Below, one piece after another: positions 53,325 through 63,960 of a DNA stretch of 64,000 bases. The notes under the pieces were generated by a model that saw only the letters and a list, made by a program, of their open reading frames with translations, searched no databases and was not told where the DNA came from. Both the position numbers and the translations under genes were made by a program. Location of the stretch: assembly GCA_949316235.1 (NCBI GenBank), contig OX438744.1, positions 30,438,778 through 30,502,777 of the forward strand, written 5' to 3'. The stretch is from Oegoconia quadripuncta (Eukaryota; Arthropoda; Insecta; Lepidoptera; Autostichidae). Numbering within the stretch: the stretch's first letter is position 1; the number at the start of each line of letters is the position of its first letter.

Positions 53325-53428
53325 GTTGGGGTTTCCAGATCAGTACGCTTCCACCTTCGACCTCATCTCCACTTAACATCAGGTGTGATTGAGGTCAAGT
53401 ACTAACCCGTTGTTCATAAAAAAAAAAA
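53325..53428 (+). repeat. SINE-A, 5'-truncated
   Basis: TGTTGGGGTTTCCAGATCAG to GTTGTTCATAAAAAAAAAAA. The truncation point matches that of the 46.26 kb copy to within a few bases. Confidence 0.9.
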
Positions 53429-53437
53429 TCAAATAAT

Positions 53438-53681
53438 GACGACCTTTTGGTGTAGTGGATAGTGACCCTGTCAGCGAAACCGTCGGTTGCAGGTTCGAAT
53501 CGTTTGTGTGACGAATACGAACATTTATTCCCGAGTCTTGGAATAAATGTTCGTATTCATGATTATATAAATATTTATGTATGTTTATCTGTTATCTAGT
53601 ACCCATAGCACAAGCTTTGCTTAGTTTGGGACTAGATGATTGGTGTAAGTGTCCGAAATATTTATTTATTATTATTTATTT
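53438..53681 (+). repeat. SINE-C with an acquired palindrome
   Basis: Head GACGACCTTTTGGTGTAGTG, but the B-box-like region is cut (GCAGGTTCGAATCGTTTGTG). The core GAATACGAACATTTATTCC (53513-53531) is followed after 8 bp by its exact reverse complement (53540-53558). Confidence 0.85.
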
Positions 53682-53781
53682 GATGCGTACCTACCCCATG
53701 ATTTACTATATCGCAAGTTGTCATGCTACCACTGCAGCAATGTTGATAGTATTTCACATAATTCTGATTGAGATAAGATCG

Positions 53782-53840
53782 CGCTTCCTTCGGCCTCACC
53801 TTCACTTAACATCAGGTGTGATTAAGGTCATGCGCAAAAA
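53782..53840 (+). repeat. SINE-A tail scrap
   Basis: CCTTCGGCCTCACCTTCACT, TAACATCAGGTGTGATTAAG, GTCATGCGCAAAAAGG. Confidence 0.75.
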
Positions 53841-54335
53841 GGCGGTCGCGCTATAGCTGATATTATTCGGAATGCAAAAGATCTTAGCTGCAGGTGACTG
53901 TACCTCTCCTGTGGTTAAGACCCAATTAAAGTTTCCTAACACCGATTTAAAACATAGAACCCTTCCAGTAATAAGTGCTATATCTATCCAGGGGTCGCCA
54001 ACTAACAAAATTCCAGTAAAACTCCTCGAATAAATCACGGCCCAGAAACAAGTTATAATGAAGGAGCGAGACGGAGAGATTAATGATGTTTTGTCTCAAC
54101 AGGAAGGTTTTCGAGTGAAAATTGTTAGCGAAATTGTTTACGTTTTAATTTGTTTGACAATGTTTGGCAGTTGGAAATAATTGTTGCGTCGAATTGTTAT
54201 TAAAATTTACTACTCGTTGAGAGGAAAACCTTGAAAGAAATATCGCTCAATACGATCTTGGTGTATTGTATAGTTGAGATGAGGTGTTTATTACGATAAA
54301 TAGCCAAGTGATTTAGTAAGTTAAAGTGACAATGG
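53841..54335. other. No gene seen
   Basis: Nothing recognised in either strand. Confidence 0.35.
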
Positions 54336-54406
54336 GCATACATAGTGATATTCTCCGTCATCGTAATCACTATGTATGCCATAGTGATTACGATGATGGA
54401 GAATAT
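54336..54406 (+). other. Overlapping alternative hairpins
   Basis: Stem 1 pairs 54348-54374 with 54380-54406 (27 bp, one mismatch, 5-nt loop). Stem 2 pairs 54336-54349 with 54366-54379 (14 bp, perfect). They share 54366-54374, so only one can form at a time. Confidence 0.7.
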
Positions 54407-54429
54407 GCACCGGCGAGAGCAACGTGGAG

Positions 54430-54520
54430 CTTCCACGCACCGGGACGGTTGACCTGATAAAGGTCGCAGTACAACGTTGGATGCAGCTGCTAACGCGTCG
54501 CTCTGAAAATCTGAGCATGA
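54430..54520 (+). mobile_element. RTE-delta scrap
   Basis: GACCTGATAAAGGTCGCAGT, ACAACGTTGGATGCAGCTGC reads DLIKVAVQRWMQLL, matching DLIKVAGSRWMQAA of the family. It follows the alternative hairpins directly. Confidence 0.75.
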
Positions 54521-55063
54521 CATATGGGATGATGATAAGCGTAAAGCCAATATTTTCGTAAGAACCACAGCTAAATGCTGTTGAGCTACTTTAGCCATCT
54601 TTAGAACAAAATCTGTTATGAACCAACTCACAGTTCAGTACTGTTCGTGTTTAATATATGTAAATATCATGTTAAGGTTCTTTCATTTCATCCGTTTTAT
54701 ACATGAATTCAGAAGTTAACCCTACATCAATAGTCAGACCCTCTGACTGACAATGACCCCACTGTCTTACTTGTTAGCTGTCGCAGAAGGTATAATTTTT
54801 CCTTAAAGATAATTTGTAAAATCGCATTTATATTCAGCTTAATGTGCTCGAGTGCTTGTTCACAGATATTGTTTTTACAAAGCCATTCTTGCATGGAATA
54901 CTGCTGTTCGCTTTAGGATGACTTGACCAAGTACCAACGAGTTCCTCACGACTCTGGAACGACGCATCATAATAAGTGACAACTCGGTCACTACTAAATC
55001 GCAGAGTCTTGTGCATCGTCGCAAGGTTGTGTCTATCAGTGTTTTATTACATTGGAGTTACGT
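54521..55063. other. No gene seen
   Basis: Nothing recognised. Confidence 0.35.
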
Positions 55064-55270
55064 GAAATGATTTTACCATCGCCTGTCCATCTTCGAGCTT
55101 CTGGGCGCGAGAAAGATTTGTTGTTGTGTTTCCTTGATATTCCTATGAGCTTGAACTCCCGTTGTTGCCGTCGGAGTTCCCCGAATCTTATAATCTTGGA
55201 ATAGGCATTTACTGGAATCGCGTGCTTCATTATTGTCTACGTCACCATTTACCACTAGATGAGGTTTATC
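55064..55270 (+). mobile_element. LINE-alpha C-terminal fragment, decayed
   Basis: ACCATCGCCTGTCCATCTTC (SPVHLR), CCGAATCTTATAATCTTGGA, ATAGGCATTTACTGGAATCG, CACCATTTACCACTAGATGA. The frame is broken. Confidence 0.7.
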
Positions 55271-56146
55271 TTCGGTGCTACATAAAAAAGCTGGTTCGGT
55301 GTCATACAATTATAGAAACTGTCACTAGATGATCTCTCTTATATTTAAGAGGTATGCTCTTGTCGGTGGAGTCGTTTTCACACTTTTCTACATTCCGCCT
55401 TTTTTTTGACCTCCTGATGCGACACGGCATTTACTTTTACGAGATTTCAATTCACTAGATGATAGGTCTGCCAAATGACCGAATAAGTGTCCCGTTTGCG
55501 GATGCAGTATGTCGAAGGGTAGTGTAGTTTAGTTTCGGAGAAGGGGACGGAATAATAATGCTTACCATGGGAATACATAGCTGTCAGTCCAAGCTACAAA
55601 TGACATAAAACAATCTCAGTCGCACTCTTGAAGGCCACCAGCGATCCGTCCAATCTCTTTAGCCCGCAGCAGGGCAAATTACTCACAATTTCCATGGAAA
55701 TAAATTTACATGCGTAGATTGAATTGTCAAGAAAGTTTCTTGAAGAATGGCTTATGCTAATTTGAGAGACGAAAAGTTTCTTCGCCGTCTGTTTTTCCTG
55801 TTGATTTGTTTATATATCGATTTCTTGGTTGGACGGATCGCTGTTTATTTGATTCATTTTTAGGTTCACCTCATTTTGGAAAATAGGACCCTTATAGAAT
55901 CATTGGCGTAGAGGTATTAAATCGAATATGGGCGCAAAATGCTGTAAAAAAATCATGATTGCCCTTTTAAACAAAAAAAAAATAATACAGTCATCTTGAT
56001 CCTAAGTACCTAAACCTAGATAAACTTTATCATCTATATAAATAAGAGTATATTTAATTTAAATACAATATATTATTTTTTTCTTAGAAATAAAATATGT
56101 TATAATTAAAAGCAAAAACAAAATCTACAGGTAAAAAATTGCTTCT
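55271..56146. other. No gene seen
   Basis: CCGCAGCAGGGCAAATTACT at 55664-55683 may be a repeat tail. Otherwise unassigned. Confidence 0.35.
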
Positions 56147-56310
56147 AGCGCATCTCCTCGAGACGGCATAGTGCCCAACAGGTAAGCGGCGTCCCCGCGC
56201 TGAATAGCGAGACTTATTCTCTGAGCTAGGAAGCCGCCCGCTCTGCAGTCACCAGAAGCCTCGATGAGACGCACCGACAGTTCTTGGACCAAAGTAGTTT
56301 AATTAATAAC
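56119..56310 (-). pseudogene. C-terminal coding remnant of an unidentified protein
   Basis: The minus strand reads TLVQELSVRLIEASGDCRAG, GFLAQRISLAIQRGDAAYLL, GTMPSRGDALEAIFYL and a TAG stop at about 56130. The frame is open for about 56 codons in a locally GC-richer patch (56147-56291) with protein-like composition and a helix-like pattern, followed by an AT-rich 3' region. The FxxQRISxxxQRGxAAxxLGT block feels like a mobile-element protein tail from insects, but I cannot name it. No start or upstream exon is visible. Confidence 0.45.
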
Positions 56311-56520
56311 GTATTCTTATTTAAATGTATTCTTGCGTACGCTCAATCCCCTATGTTTTATACAATTTTAGGTCGACTGCAGAATTGAACATTATCTGAT
56401 TAAAGAAATGTCCTTGTGTTACTTTGTACAAGAAAAAATTTACAAACAAACAAACCTCGTAATCTATATTAAAAGTAGTTTCAATTCCTATCCCCCAAAA
56501 AAGTAAAGCTTCTGAACGAG

Positions 56521-56589
56521 AGCGCTACCACCTTCGACCTCATTTTCATTTAATATCACACGTGATTGAGGTCAAGCTATAAAAAAAAT
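56521..56589 (+). repeat. SINE-A tail scrap
   Basis: CTACCACCTTCGACCTCATT, TTCATTTAATATCACACGTG, ATTGAGGTCAAGC, then A-rich. Confidence 0.75.
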
Positions 56590-58017
56590 TCGATAATGCT
56601 AAATCAGAACCCAGAGCCATCTACGACGATCAATATCACCATCCAAAAGGCGTGAAATAGACATTTACATCACTAAGACACTAACATGAATAAAACATAG
56701 GTTTAACCGAAAACCGTGTGTTAATTCGGCTATCAGGTAGTATAAAAACGGTGGTTTGCGGATAACTTTGGGTTGCCTGCCGTTAGGCGATCAGGGTGGT
56801 GGTGTAATGGGAGCAAATAAAGCAATTTATCAACTCAAGGCTCTGATTGGCACTATCGACCACAAAGACAACAGACTCCTAATAACAGGTGAGAAGCATC
56901 TGTCAACACGTCAGGATAATAGAATAGATGTAATTAATAGAATCAGTTATTAGTTAGTCTTGTCAACCAATTGCGCTTTGATTGGCTCACTTAAATATTG
57001 ACCTTGGTAGAGCCAATCAGAATATAGTCGATGATTGGCATTAACACAAACGAATCCACGTTCATGAAACAAGATGCATTTATGCGGATTACACATCGAG
57101 GAGTCTCACACTACGCAGAATTGTCGATTCATAATTCGCCTAATTACGCATCGACAATTTCACTAGACTGCCAGAATTCGATTACCTAAGTTCCACGAAC
57201 ACTCTCATTGTATCCCCAACCTAAACCCCTAAGGACGACCTTACCGCTCCCCAGATGAGAGTCTGCAATTCTATTGGCTATCGGCAAACTAAATTACTTT
57301 CACATCAAGCGTTGGCGCTTTCAAATAAAATTTTAGCCTTACCAATTATTTTAATATTTTTAATTATAGTTGCATAATACGAAGCTAAAACTTAGTATTC
57401 TATTCATGCAGTTTACATAATTGGCTTTCCTAGAACAATGGCGAAACCCACTAGTTTGCTTTTTCTTTTTTCATTTATAATGGAGGTTTTGTTCATGTTC
57501 TGAATACTTCAAATTAAGTAATCACGTTTGAAGAGCGATCTCCAAAATTTTTAAAACAAAATTATTGCTGAGACTTCGTTTCAGGCATGTTCGCATTACT
57601 AAGTTCACATATATGGTGGACAAATCCGTTATCCCGTACAGCGCCCAGTGTAGAGTTCTAGTGGGCACATGCCCACATGTGGGACATACATTTGTCTTAA
57701 CAAAATTTTGTGTTTCATACAATTTAGGTACAACTTATGCGAAAAAAAAGTAATTTACTCATTTACAACTTCGTTTTCCCAATGTTTACTGTCAAACACT
57801 TACTTCAACTTAATATATTTACATAATGTCATTTATCACATGTAAAGTCTCTGAAAACCGTACTGATGCGATGAAAGATGATGATGATGATAATGAATGG
57901 TACGACGACTAAATGATAGAAGCTAATTTCCAAAATGCAGAGTAACTTCCTTTTTCACGCACAAAATTTTAGTAAAATAATTAAAAACAAATATTCGCGA
58001 AGCGATCGTTGTGGAGA
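56590..58017. other. No gene seen; CCAAT-rich patch and short inverted repeats
   Basis: At 56972-57042 there are four CCAAT/ATTGG words, two of them as GATTGGCT..AGCCAATC. GAATTGTCGAT and ATCGACAATTTC (57118-57160) form a short inverted pair. The frame 56756-56953 has no family match. Confidence 0.4.
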
Positions 58018-58072
58018 TCCTGGGGGGAGGCCTTTGACCAGCAGTGGACGTCTTTCGGCTGATATGATGATG
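58018..58072 (+). repeat. RTE-delta-type 3' end
   Basis: CCTGGGGGGAGGCCTTTGAC, CAGCAGTGGACGTCTTTCGG, CTGATATGATGATGATT; only the terminal part is present. Confidence 0.8.
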
Positions 58073-58124
58073 ATTCGTGAAGCATCGGGATTTATTATTT
58101 ATAAATGAAAAACATATCTCTATA

Positions 58125-58503
58125 AGTCTCCAGTTGATATACAAAATCTTCCTCTCAATAAATTTAAAGATACTATAAAACAGAAACATAATGAGAAAGC
58201 ATATTATAAAATATCAGACTATTTAAATAATAATCATCCCTGGACATAATAAGATCGTTCGTATGCTATTTCACAATTAAAAATGACATATAAAACCTGT
58301 TTGTAATATAAAAACCTTTATGTAAATTCAAAGCCTGATTTTAAAAGAGCAACCCTTCGAGTTTCTTGCTTGTTCTTCTCAGAGGATAATTGCATTTTGA
58401 ACAAGCAGTTGCTTAAAAAATTTTAAATTTACTATGTAAAATTGACTATTTTAAGTGTACTCTGTGTACCTACAAAATAAAGCATTTTTAACTTTGACTT
58501 TGA
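58125..58503 (+). mobile_element. LINE-beta ORF2 terminal codons and 3' UTR
   Basis: Reads SPVDIQNLPLNKFKDTIKQK, HNEKAYYKISDYLNNNHPWT, stop at about 58246. The UTR carries TTTTAAAAGAGCAACCCTTC and ends AATAAAGCATTTTTAACTTT, GACTTTGATAA. It shares ORF end and UTR with the 12.4-12.9 kb copy. Confidence 0.85.
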
Positions 58504-59161
58504 TAACCACTCTTCGGATTAACTATTATGACCAATTAAACCACCACGCTACATTTGGCTTTTTTCCAAAACCTAGTTTTATGTAGGTTTGGAGGAAATC
58601 CGAGATAACAATCTGGTAACAATGAGGGAAACATAAAAAAACTGGACAGGACAAATGGACTAGACCAGTATCTATCTTGTATCGATACTGATGGTGGGTT
58701 CTGTGATGAGCTCTGCAGCAGTAATATTCAAGGAGCTGGAATGAAAGCTGTATTTTCCTAGGGAGCATCCATTTATTCCATGTGAAGAAACTGAGCAGGT
58801 AGTGTGTTAGAATATAACCAAACACATGCATTGCAGATATTTTTATGTATATTCGATCCAATTTCGACGCAGCGTCCGTTGTTTTAATCCAGCCAGAATA
58901 GGCTCATATTTCATCAGGTTATGACGTTTTCGAGCCTGAAAAAACTAGGTGAAATACTAGTAGATTTACGTACCAACAAACTGCATCTGAAATATTGTGC
59001 TGAGCTGTGAAATTTGGAATTTTATTAATCTAAAAACGCGTATTTTAGTCCTACCGCTGTCTTTTAATGGGCCCTCGACGGGTTGTTATGTTTAAAGCCT
59101 TTAACTGTGGCTTCGTATCTCAAAAACAGATGAATCGATTTCCATGCAGTTTCTTAACTTT
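58504..59161. other. No gene seen
   Basis: 59060-59160 (AACTGTGGCTTCGTATCTCA, AAAACAGATGAATCGATTTC) looks like a piece of the CCCCCGACG-type repeat. Confidence 0.4.
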
Positions 59162-59372
59162 GACGACCGATTGGTGTGTAGTGGATAGATCCCGCGACGG
59201 GTAAATGTTGTGTGATGAATATGAACATTTATTTCTGAGTCATGGATGTTTATATGAATATTTATGTATGTTTATCTGTTACCTAGTATCCATAGTACAA
59301 GCTTTGCTTAGTTTGGGACTAGATGATTGGTGTAAGTGTCCGAAATATTTATTTATTTATTATTTATTTATC
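59162..59372 (+). repeat. SINE-C with deleted internal promoter
   Basis: GACGACCGATTGGTGTGTAG, TGGATAGATCCCGCGACGGG: the stretch between the A box and the B box, including GGTTCGA, is gone. Body and tail are complete to CCGAAATATTTATTTATTTA. Confidence 0.88.
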
Positions 59373-59490
59373 TTATAGTAAGGTGGTATTTAGCAGACCT
59401 TATCATGTTTCACAGATGTGTTATATATCTTGACAGTGATATTTAAACGTTTCCTTTTAAAATTAGTATTAAATTAAAATTTTTATAACA

Positions 59491-59516
59491 CTTTGTCCTT
59501 TTTCTTTCAGGTAAGT
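59491..59516 (+). promoter_or_regulatory. Candidate recursive splice site (ratchet point)
   Basis: CTTTGTCCTTTTTCTTTCAG is immediately followed by GTAAGT (AG ends at 59510, GT starts at 59511). A strong pyrimidine tract and 3' splice site fused to a consensus 5' splice site is the published signature of zero-nucleotide exons in long fly introns. It implies plus-strand transcription through this region. Splicing use is inferred, not shown. Confidence 0.5.
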
Positions 59517-61779
59517 TCCTGATTCCAATCGGTATTCTTACAGCACAGTATTTACAGTAAGTATAATATTAATTTATTTACTATTTGAGATTTACACGGT
59601 CGCTACGTGTATAGTATGAGCACAGCCCTACGGACACGGGGGGCAGCACTAGCCGCACCGGCATGGCGCTCGGTCGTCTTTGTGATGATTCTCATTAAAT
59701 AAATCATTGTAAGCCCAGTGTGTTGCCTTTCTATCGTGACCTCTACACTACGTATCTAACTCGTTTGTTTTAAACTTAGTTAATACCTGATTCTGAAGCA
59801 TTCCGCAGTTAGTGACCACTAGTGACATTTTCGTGCAAGTATTTTGAGGTCCATGGTGTTTTCCATTGAAGACGTTTTGACTGGCTACCAGCCTGACAAA
59901 ATATCCACCAAACTCGCGCTGGACTCACGTTGGTATTATTATCCTCTGATACTGAGAGACGATTTTACTCATACTCATAAATTTTTATTAGGAGTCGGCA
60001 GAAATGTTACTTGAAACCCTCAGCCCGGCATGACAGTTAATTTAATTCGCGAAGTTAAGTCGTGAGTAAAGTGCTATTTTATTACAAATCCCTTTAGAAC
60101 TTGCAAGTCGATCACATATTATTCGCTGTTAAGTACACAATGATAAATTTAACATAGACACGCCTGCGACTAACGACACTACAAAGCGGGAATTTCCACT
60201 CGCGACAAATAAACGTCGCGGTGAAACACGACGCTAAGTTCAATAGTTCGCATTGCGAAGCTTTCACACTGCGTAGGCGCAACAAGAAGAACTAGATATT
60301 ATTTGTAAAGACAATACTATTACTTGGTCGTATTTATAGGCTTGTTGAGTTGCTGATCGATTGATATTGCGATTGAAATGCGACTGGGCGATTAATCTCT
60401 AGTCACTATTGGGTTTAAGTACGGTGAGAGGTAGGCAACGAATGAGAAATGACTTGGTTCTAATACGAGTTTTACTAACGTCCAGAGGTGGGTTGTCCTG
60501 AATGTGTTAAGACTTAGAATTACAGAGTAAAGCAATGAAGGGTTCCAATCCTGCATAAAAAAAAATTGTAGCAGTCCGAAATGAAAATATAATAAGGTTT
60601 ATAAGCACGCAGCAAATACAGAGGATATTAACAACGCTCATAACATGAATCGAGTTAATAGTTTAATAAAACACAAACATATCTATTACCAACAAAATTG
60701 TTTCCTAAATAGAGTAATAATACTATTTTAGTTTGTTGAGCCACCAAGATATTGTTATTGTAATTTGAAGCGATATTATAATGCTATTTCAAACATACGA
60801 GTACATTATGAATTGTTACGCATTTTCTGAATTCCACTTGCGACTTTTATATTCTGAACAACGCCAATTCATACAGGCTCGAGATTCTTAAGGGCTGATG
60901 CTATTTGGTGGTCAGTCAGTACATCCTCAAACAGCACGACTTCTAAAAGGAAAATCAATGGGGGGAAAAATATATACAATGTATTACGAATTACAATAAA
61001 TATCAGAAGTGCTCCCCTAATCGAGCAAACAAGGGCGCAACCGTACCATCTTTTTCTCGAAACCATTCAGAGCACTTTCCACCCCCTTTAACTTCGCTGT
61101 GGGTAAAGCTAGAAGCCTGAATTTTCAGTGGCCAAGAGTACATAATGTAACCAGCTATACCCCCAAACTACCTAATATTTCTACTTATAGTTACCGAGCT
61201 ATCGGCAGTGGAAGTGTAATTTTGACACTGACACTCAAATTCTAAGGTACTTCTAGCAGATACAAACACTACTAATTTTGGTTTCAGTTGGTGCTTAGTC
61301 CATATTATTATCAGCATATTGACCCATATTAATTTTTATAAATGATAAAGTTTGTATATTTGGCTTTCACGGCTTAACAGGCGATGCCGCGGGCGAAAAC
61401 TATTAGTATTCTTTCCATTCTCTGTCTTATTTATTTAAAAGGAGGCGGCTATTTTGACCTTAATCACCTAATCTCAACGTGTCCAATTTTGAAATCTTGG
61501 CGTCTACAGAAGTGGGTACTTGTAACCCCATTTTCCACTTACGCACGGATGCCTCTCCCCGATCCTCCCCAATCGTTGAGGGCTCGGAGGGCCCTCGACA
61601 CGTCTGAGGGCTGTCCTCAAGGCATACTGTGTCAAATGAAACACATGTATTTTGGTTAAGGACTTATGTAGTATGGTGGGGTAGGATTTTCACAAGAATA
61701 TATACAAATATAAATTGATCACCTGTATTATCTAGAGCAGTTCCGTTAGCCTCAATGGTCATGATCATAGTAATTTCAC
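59517..61779. other. No gene recognised; possible LTR-like scrap
   Basis: 59596-59750 has AGTATGAGCACAGCCCTACG, then ATTAAATAAATCATTGTAAG, CCCAGTGTGTTGCCTTTCTA. That AATAAA-plus-downstream layout could be the end of an LTR, but no matching start or primer-binding site is visible. ATTCGCGAAGTTAAG (60041-60055) matches the 5S-like repeat for 15 bp. The frame 61384-61659 is unassigned. Confidence 0.3.
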
Positions 61780-61925
61780 ATCATGATATTAACCATAATA
61801 TGTCTACTGCTGAACATAAGCCTTCTATCTATCATATATATCATAGATTTCCGGAGCGACCGCTTGGAAGCGACCTATATCTTATCGCAAACTTTATCAG
61901 ATCATTTGCTATTCTACGCAGGACT
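61780..61925 (-). repeat. Degenerate RTE-type 3' end
   Basis: AATATGTCTACTGCTGAACA followed by TAAGCC resembles the reversed CCACTGCTGAACATAGGCC end, and TTCCGGAGCGACCGCTTGGA the SRWMQ-coding region, but decay is heavy. Confidence 0.35.
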
Positions 61926-62025
61926 TGCTCTTGCGTAGTTTCCACTGCAGACCTTTAAGCCATCAGCCATCAGTTCCTACGTGCTAAGTCGATGACTTGT
62001 TCTTCTTTTCGTGTCGAGGCAAGTT

Positions 62026-62406
62026 TCAAATTTTATTGGACCAAAACTTAGCCACTCTAACAGCACTGTCTGTGCCGTTAAGGAGGTCGTCAAAGGTGCA
62101 GCTGTCAGGGCACGCGGGGCAAGACAATACATGATCCATTGTCTGCGGGGAGACTCCGCACTCGCATCGATCACTCCCGCCATCGGAGAAGCCCCACCTG
62201 TACAGATTTAAGGATGTCCATGTTGGCCATGGCAAATTGTGTCCAGGAGGAAGAGACTCATTGAGCGGGAGGAACGACGCAAGAGAGTATCTTTGCCGCC
62301 ACAGGCTGCAGCGAGCATCCGAAGCCACACCTTGTACGGGAGCGACGCACTTTAAAAAGTTATTACGACTCTGGAGTCTTTGGGGCACTGTTGAATACTG
62401 GTACAT
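62026..62406 (-). mobile_element. LINE-epsilon ORF2 C-terminus with Cys/His cluster
   Basis: The minus-strand frame of 126 codons reads LQSRNNFLKCVAPVQGVASD, ARCSLWRQRYSLASFLPLNE, SLPPGHNLPWPTWTSLNLYR, WGFSDGGSDRCECGVSPQTM, DHVLSCPACPDSCTFDDLLN, GTDSAVRVAKFWSNKI, stop. The CxC..TMDHVL..CPAC pattern is the C-terminal zinc-knuckle-like end of jockey/R1-type LINE proteins, which follows the RNase H/RT region. No stop within the frame. Part of the usual TWTSLNR..GR segment is missing. The matching plus-strand copy at 30.1 kb is much more decayed. Confidence 0.85.
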
Positions 62407-62488
62407 CGGGGGGCGAGCATCACTGTCAAGTTTAGCCCTCTCCTACGGATCACTTCATAGCTTGTTGCTTAGCAGTAAACCCGAGAGA

Positions 62489-62568
62489 TTTTTTTACGCT
62501 ACGATAAATCCTTGACATCAATCACACTTGCTGTTAAGTGAAGAATAGGCCGAAGGTGGAAATGTGCT
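62489..62568 (-). repeat. SINE-A tail scrap
   Basis: CCTTGACATCAATCACACTT, GCTGTTAAGTGAAGAATAGG, CCGAAGGTGGAAATGTGCT, a reversed and diverged SINE-A 3' end. Confidence 0.7.
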
Positions 62569-62639
62569 CTTCGACAACTCACCTGCCTATACAGCACTAA
62601 CACTAGTAAGACATTGTCTGTTGGTAACCATATTTACTA

Positions 62640-62895
62640 AACTTTATTAATCGTTTATCAAAACGAGATCAATGAGATTGTGTACCTTATTTACTAAAAT
62701 AGGCACAATGTTAATACAAGGAATAAGAGCCAGTTATCTGTTTATGTTAGCAGACTTCACAAAATTAGTAAATCCTTCAAAGGGAAATGTATACGCTTTT
62801 ATAATAAGGTTACTGATGTTATCCAAAACTTGGCCTTTGATAAGTATGAGACCATTATTGTGTGTACAATCACAAAGTGTGCGCGAAGGATTATC
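62640..62895 (+). mobile_element. LINE-beta ORF2 C-terminal fragment
   Basis: From 62691 the frame reads RHNVNTRNKSQLSVYVSRLH, KISKSFKGKCIRFYNKVTDV, IQNLAFDKYETIIVCTITKC, ARRIIMNI and a stop at about 62897. The last 20 codons diverge from the KKGYYKI end of the family. It shows the correct frame across the region that is shifted in the 12.7 kb copy. Confidence 0.8.
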
Positions 62896-62926
62896 ATGAA
62901 TATCTGATTACATGTGCCATAAAAAC

Positions 62927-63264
62927 CGCCTCCGTGGCGCAATGTAAAAAACATTGGGTTTACGTTTCGGATGTCTCGGGTTCGATCCCCAGAGGGGTAC
63001 ATTAGTACTCGGTTTGGTTGGTGGTAGGGCATTTTAAATGTCCGCCTGGCTACCTACCACCATCTTATCTAAATCTGCCGCCAAACAGTTTGCAGGCAAA
63101 CAGACAAACAGGCATTGTTGTGTTCCGGTTGTCGGAGATAAGATAGCCAGTCCCCCGAATAAGATGGAGTTTCCGAGTCAGTACGCTTACAACCTTCGGC
63201 CTCATCTTCACTTAACATCAGGTGTGATTGAGGTCAAGTGCTAACCCGTTGTGGATAAAAAAAA
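62927..63264 (+). repeat. SINE-A, complete
   Basis: CCGCCTCCGTGGCGCAATGT, CGGGTTCGATCCCCAGAGGG, full body, CATCAGGTGTGATTGAGGTC, AAGTGCTAACCCGTTGTGGA, A-rich tail. A small CAAACAG-type expansion (63084-63115) replaces the AGCAATGTTAATAG segment. Confidence 0.92.
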
Positions 63265-63960
63265 TGGATGGAGTTGCCCTTCGATTGTGAAATTATTTCT
63301 TGATTTGTATTAATATAACAAAATATCGATATAAAAAAGAACAACCTTTGCCTTTTTTCTCAAAGTAGGACTGTAAAATAACTTCAAAAACTGAGTCAAT
63401 ATTGAGTGATGGTTTGGCTAATCGCTGGCTCGGTTCGATGACGACGTCTCATTCGATGTCGTTACCGTTGAAGGTACAGACTACCGCGCCTGGAACACAA
63501 AATTCCAAAACCCTACCCACAATAACTTCTACTTTTACAATTGAATAACTCACCTAAAATCTGAACAAGGCTAGACACCGGCACTTCTATTGTAATTCGA
63601 TATCTTGAGATACTCCCAGTTACTCGGACGTATGAGCGAGTGCACTCAGGGATTCCTTTCATGAAATCCTTGCCGTTTTCAACTTAGAAAATGTTCCACA
63701 AGTCTTTTTCTGGTGTAATATGAAATGTTATATTTCTACCTTCAGAGTTTAGAGCATCTCTATGCTTTGACCAATATACCTAGTTTAAAAAGTTTCTAGT
63801 GCTGTATTTATAACCCATCTCATCTCTTTCGGTAAGGAGCGATATAATTTTTTACATATCCAATTACTACTTAATGTAGCTAGATATACTAACTGGTTAT
63901 TCGGTAATATTTATTATTATTCGGATAACATTAAGTTAAGTATAGGCAGCGTTAATTTTT
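63265..63960. other. No gene seen
   Basis: Nothing recognised; GATGACGACGTCTCATTCGA at 63437-63456 is a short near-palindromic stretch. Confidence 0.35.

Noticed and set aside
62237..62515. 92-codon plus-strand frame
   Set aside because: Antisense shadow of LINE-epsilon ORF2 and a SINE-A scrap.
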